Part shown: one piece after another, positions 62,342 through 64,000 of the stretch
Layout: each line of letters starts with the position of its first letter
Position numbering within the stretch: the first letter of the stretch is position 1
NCBI GenBank assembly: GCA_965226645.1
Contig: CBDDDL010000002.1
Location: 310,001 to 374,000 of the forward strand
Direction of reading: 5' to 3'
DNA from: Poriferisodalis sp965226645
Lineage (GTDB): Bacteria; Actinomycetota; Acidimicrobiia; Acidimicrobiales; Poriferisodalaceae
DNA: 64,000 bases
Notes under the pieces: model-generated
Told to the model about the DNA's origin: nothing
Database searches by the model: none
The model's input: only the letters and a program-made list of their open reading frames with translations
Translations under genes and position numbers: made by a program

Positions 62342-62638
62342 ATGAGCAAGTGGAGCGTCTCCATCCAAGCAGAGGGCGATCGGCCCGTCGAACTCAGCGA
62401 GGTTGTAGCGCTTGCCGACGCGGTGGCGCCGCTCAGCGGCATCGCATCGGGCGTCGGCGCGATGGCGTACGGCGCTCAGATCGTGATCGAGGCCCAGAAC
62501 GCCGACAACGCCGTGGAAGCGGCTATGGAAGCCTTCGCCGATGCAGTCCAGACGGCGAAGCTCCCAGCCTGGCCGATGACCCGAGCAGAAGTCATCGGCC
62601 CCGAAGACTCCGACGACGAGTTCGGATTCCCCCAATGA
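62342..62638 (+). CDS. Small hypothetical protein in the cox-type cluster
   Basis: This 98-residue alpha/beta protein begins KWSVSIQAEGDRPVELSEVV and continues with alternating strands and Ala-rich helices (DNAVEAAMEAFADAVQTAKL), resembling a ferredoxin-like fold of small actinobacterial proteins. No cysteines. It ends in an acidic tail at the first ATGA of a tandem repeat. Function unknown; cotranscription with the VWA gene is likely. Confidence 0.65.
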   Translation: MSKWSVSIQAEGDRPVELSEVVALADAVAPLSGIASGVGAMAYGAQIVIEAQNADNAVEAAMEAFADAVQTAKLPAWPMTRAEVIGPEDSDDEFGFPQ

Positions 62639-62679
62639 TTCGGCCGAATGATCCGGCCCAGATGACCCGGCCCACATGA
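62635..62679. repeat. 14-bp tandem repeats each carrying ATGA
   Basis: ATGA occurs at 62635, 62648, 62662 and 62676, with spacers of the form TYCGGCCNANAT. The first is the stop overlap of the upstream gene and the fourth is the start of the next. It resembles the 25-bp stop-start repeat at 61083-61182 in design but not in sequence. Confidence 0.8.
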
Positions 62680-63143
62680 TCCGCCTCGGTTCGCTTGCCG
62701 GCTACCCCTTCGAGGGACCCAGGGTGCTCGGCGGCTGGACGCCGCCTGCAATTGCGGCAGTGTTCGCGATCATGTACCGAGCCGACCCCGACGGCAAGCC
62801 ATACGACTACGCCGTGCTCGACGTCGACCACGCGGACGACCTGCGTGAGGCCAGGCTGCCGTTCGGCCACCCGCGCTCAAAGTGCTGGGAGCGGCGCGCC
62901 AGCAACAAGTGGAACCTCCACATCTGCACCTATGAGGTACCAGGCGGGTTGCGCTCGCATCGCGAACACATCGTCCGCGAGCTGGTCGCCATCTACCGAC
63001 CCGGCTGCGCCCCCGAACAGTTCGACCAGGTCTGGGAGGACGAGTGGATCGGCAGCTACCAGGCCCAAACCGCAGGGCCGCTCACGACCACGCGCGATCC
63101 TGCTGGTGCGACGGGGCGAACCCCTGAGCCGGATGCGAGCTGA
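62676..63143 (+). CDS. Hypothetical protein after the cox-type cluster
   Basis: The 155-residue protein starts at ATG 62676, the only repeat ATG in this frame. Aromatic-rich segments (AVFAIMYRADPDGKPYDYAV, HPRSKCWERRASNKWNLHIC) recall small nuclease-like or nucleotide-binding domains of the GIY-YIG general shape, but the catalytic pattern is not clear. The last about 25 residues are low-complexity. Unassigned. Confidence 0.55.
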   Translation: MIRLGSLAGYPFEGPRVLGGWTPPAIAAVFAIMYRADPDGKPYDYAVLDVDHADDLREARLPFGHPRSKCWERRASNKWNLHICTYEVPGGLRSHREHIVRELVAIYRPGCAPEQFDQVWEDEWIGSYQAQTAGPLTTTRDPAGATGRTPEPDAS

Positions 63144-63153
63144 TCGCTGACGG

Positions 63154-63516
63154 CTATTCGGGGCGGTAACCGACGGCGTCGAGGAGCCGGCTGCGGCGCG
63201 TGCCCATCGCGGGTCGGGCCGGCGCAGGCTCGCGAGGTTCTGGGTCGGGCTCATAGGTGGCGCCGGCCACGATGCCTTCGGCCATGCCGTACAGCAGCGG
63301 CAGCGCTCCTGCGATGACGCCGCTGGTGTTGTTGATGCGCTCGACACCAGGCTCGACAGCTTCGGCGTCGGCCTTGATCTTCCACACGATCTGCGAGCAC
63401 TCTTCCAGCAGCCCAGCGATCCGGGTCAGCTGGCCTCCCACGATGAACAGGTAAAAGGCCAACCCGGCAATGAACAGGCCGATCAGGATGACGGAGAGAA
63501 CTACGAGCGTCGTCAT
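63154..63516 (-). CDS. Small membrane protein with cytoplasmic tail
   Basis: The 120-residue protein has one N-terminal transmembrane helix (LVVLSVILIGLFIAGLAFYL), then an amphipathic region (LTRIAGLLEECSQIVWKIKA, GVERINNTSGVIAGALPLLY) and a Pro/Arg-rich tail. Its start overlaps the upstream gene's stop (ATGA). It belongs to a minus-strand operon with two similar proteins, convergent with the cox-type cluster. Function unknown. Confidence 0.65.
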   Translation of the reverse strand: MTTLVVLSVILIGLFIAGLAFYLFIVGGQLTRIAGLLEECSQIVWKIKADAEAVEPGVERINNTSGVIAGALPLLYGMAEGIVAGATYEPDPEPREPAPARPAMGTRRSRLLDAVGYRPE

Positions 63517-63803
63517 GAGCGCACCTTGTCGAGAACACGGCCTAGGAACAGGTGGTGTTCGAGGCCTTCGGTCAGCACCGCATCGACCCCCTCGGCGGTC
63601 TCCGCGATGAGGGCGGTGTCGCCGGTGTTAGCGGCGGCACGCTCCAGCGTGCCCTTGATGATCTCCACCCGGCGCTCAATCGTGCGCACGAGCAGCACCA
63701 GCATGGTGAGAAGGGCAACGACAGCCACAATCACGACGAAGCCGCCGATGATGACTCCCCACCACAGGTTCTCCTGGGTGTCGGTTAGAGCCAGTAGGTC
63801 CAT
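63513..63803 (-). CDS. Small membrane protein of the same operon
   Basis: The 96-residue protein has a transmembrane helix (GVIIGGFVVIVAVVALLTML) followed by an amphipathic helix region (RTIERRVEIIKGTLERAAAN) and LIAETAEGVDAVLTEGLEHH. The helix-plus-coiled segment plan matches its neighbours, suggesting paralogues or subunits of one membrane complex. Overlaps the downstream gene by 4 bp. Confidence 0.65.
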   Translation of the reverse strand: MDLLALTDTQENLWWGVIIGGFVVIVAVVALLTMLVLLVRTIERRVEIIKGTLERAAANTGDTALIAETAEGVDAVLTEGLEHHLFLGRVLDKVRS

Positions 63804-63804
63804 C

Positions 63805-64000
63805 TCAGCCTCCTAGCCGGGCCCGACCACGCTTGAGGCCCGCGACGATTGTCGATGCCGCCTCGATCGTGGTGTTCAACTCCGCCAGCGACGCCGTGTT
63901 GGTGACCGCGTCTTCCAGCCCGGCGTTGATCTCCGATGCCCGATTGCCGATCGAACGAGCCAGCATCAGGATCGGCACGACGAGCGCGACCACCGCGATC
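63805..64000 (-). CDS. Small membrane protein, 5' part outside the window
   Basis: The last 64 residues are visible: a hydrophobic segment (VVALVVPILMLARSIGN) and the same amphipathic plan (INAGLEDAVTNTASLAELNT, TIEAASTIVAGLKRG). The frame continues past the window edge. It ends 2 bp before the next gene's start, so the three form one operon. Confidence 0.6.
   Translation of the reverse strand, partial: IAVVALVVPILMLARSIGNRASEINAGLEDAVTNTASLAELNTTIEAASTIVAGLKRGRARLGG

Noticed and set aside
1..64000. tRNA, rRNA, tmRNA or riboswitch genes
   Set aside because: No conserved core sequences or cloverleaf-like patterns were recognised by eye; a covariance-model search would be needed to exclude short RNAs.

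Overview
This is high-GC DNA from a free-living or symbiotic actinobacterium, most likely of the class Acidimicrobiia. That placement is inferred from content: luciferase-like oxidoreductases, many CoA-transferases and enoyl-CoA hydratases, cell-wall-binding repeat 2 (CWB2) surface proteins, a cox-type accessory cluster and GC-rich codon use. No rRNA, tRNA or CRISPR array was recognised, so the taxonomy cannot be fixed from this window. The backbone encodes oxidative catabolism of acyl-CoA and small organic acids. It is heavily interrupted by mobile DNA, gene fragments and small toxin-antitoxin or defence modules.

Region 1 (1-16.1 kb): an amidohydrolase tail is followed by a luciferase-like monooxygenase gene split by a 14.3 kb insertion (1062-15387). 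A 7-bp target duplication (GCCACAC) flanks the insertion, and removing it restores the reading frame exactly. The inserted DNA holds an IS3 orfA fragment, a complete IS110 element, a two-gene CWB2 surface-protein operon, a frameshifted acyl-CoA ligase, an IS982 element and an IS110 remnant. At its right end lies a module of an XRE regulator, a degenerate tyrosine-recombinase-like protein and a DDE-type transposase-like protein.

Region 2 (16-28.4 kb): backbone catabolic genes (acetoacetate decarboxylase-like, VOC proteins, CoA-transferase, enoyl-CoA hydratases, epimerase, D-aminoacylase-type amidohydrolase, dienelactone hydrolase, esterase). They are interrupted by a Doc toxin-antitoxin pair and by another CWB2 gene, which is bracketed by a duplicated 3' end of an enoyl-CoA hydratase gene.

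Region 3 (28.4-35.6 kb): a lone IS982 end and an ISL3 element cut a VOC gene. Next comes a two-gene operon encoding an AAA_14/DUF4143 ATPase-nuclease and a 1395-residue NACHT/STAND-like NTPase with a C-terminal PD-(D/E)XK nuclease. Palindromes precede the operon. This is the best candidate for an undescribed defence system.

Region 4 (35.6-53.5 kb): a fused double CoA-transferase, two dodecin-type genes, a duplicated carboxymuconolactone decarboxylase-like protein, an enoyl-CoA hydratase, an epoxide-hydrolase-like protein, an AlbA_2 regulator with operator-like repeats, two MFS transporters, an SDR, a zinc alcohol dehydrogenase and a DUF429 protein. Between them lie toxin-antitoxin genes and relics (orphan FitA-like antitoxin, RelE fragment, zeta-toxin pair, HicBA) and IS30 debris.

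Region 5 (53.5-64 kb): a truncated IS30, a YbdK-type carboxylate-amine ligase, a fused MNT-HEPN protein coupled to a decayed PP2C-like gene, and a complete IS30. A cox-type accessory cluster follows (XdhC/CoxF, MoxR/CoxD, VWA/CoxE). Two of its gene junctions are built from short tandem repeats carrying start and stop codons. Three small membrane proteins on the opposite strand end the window.
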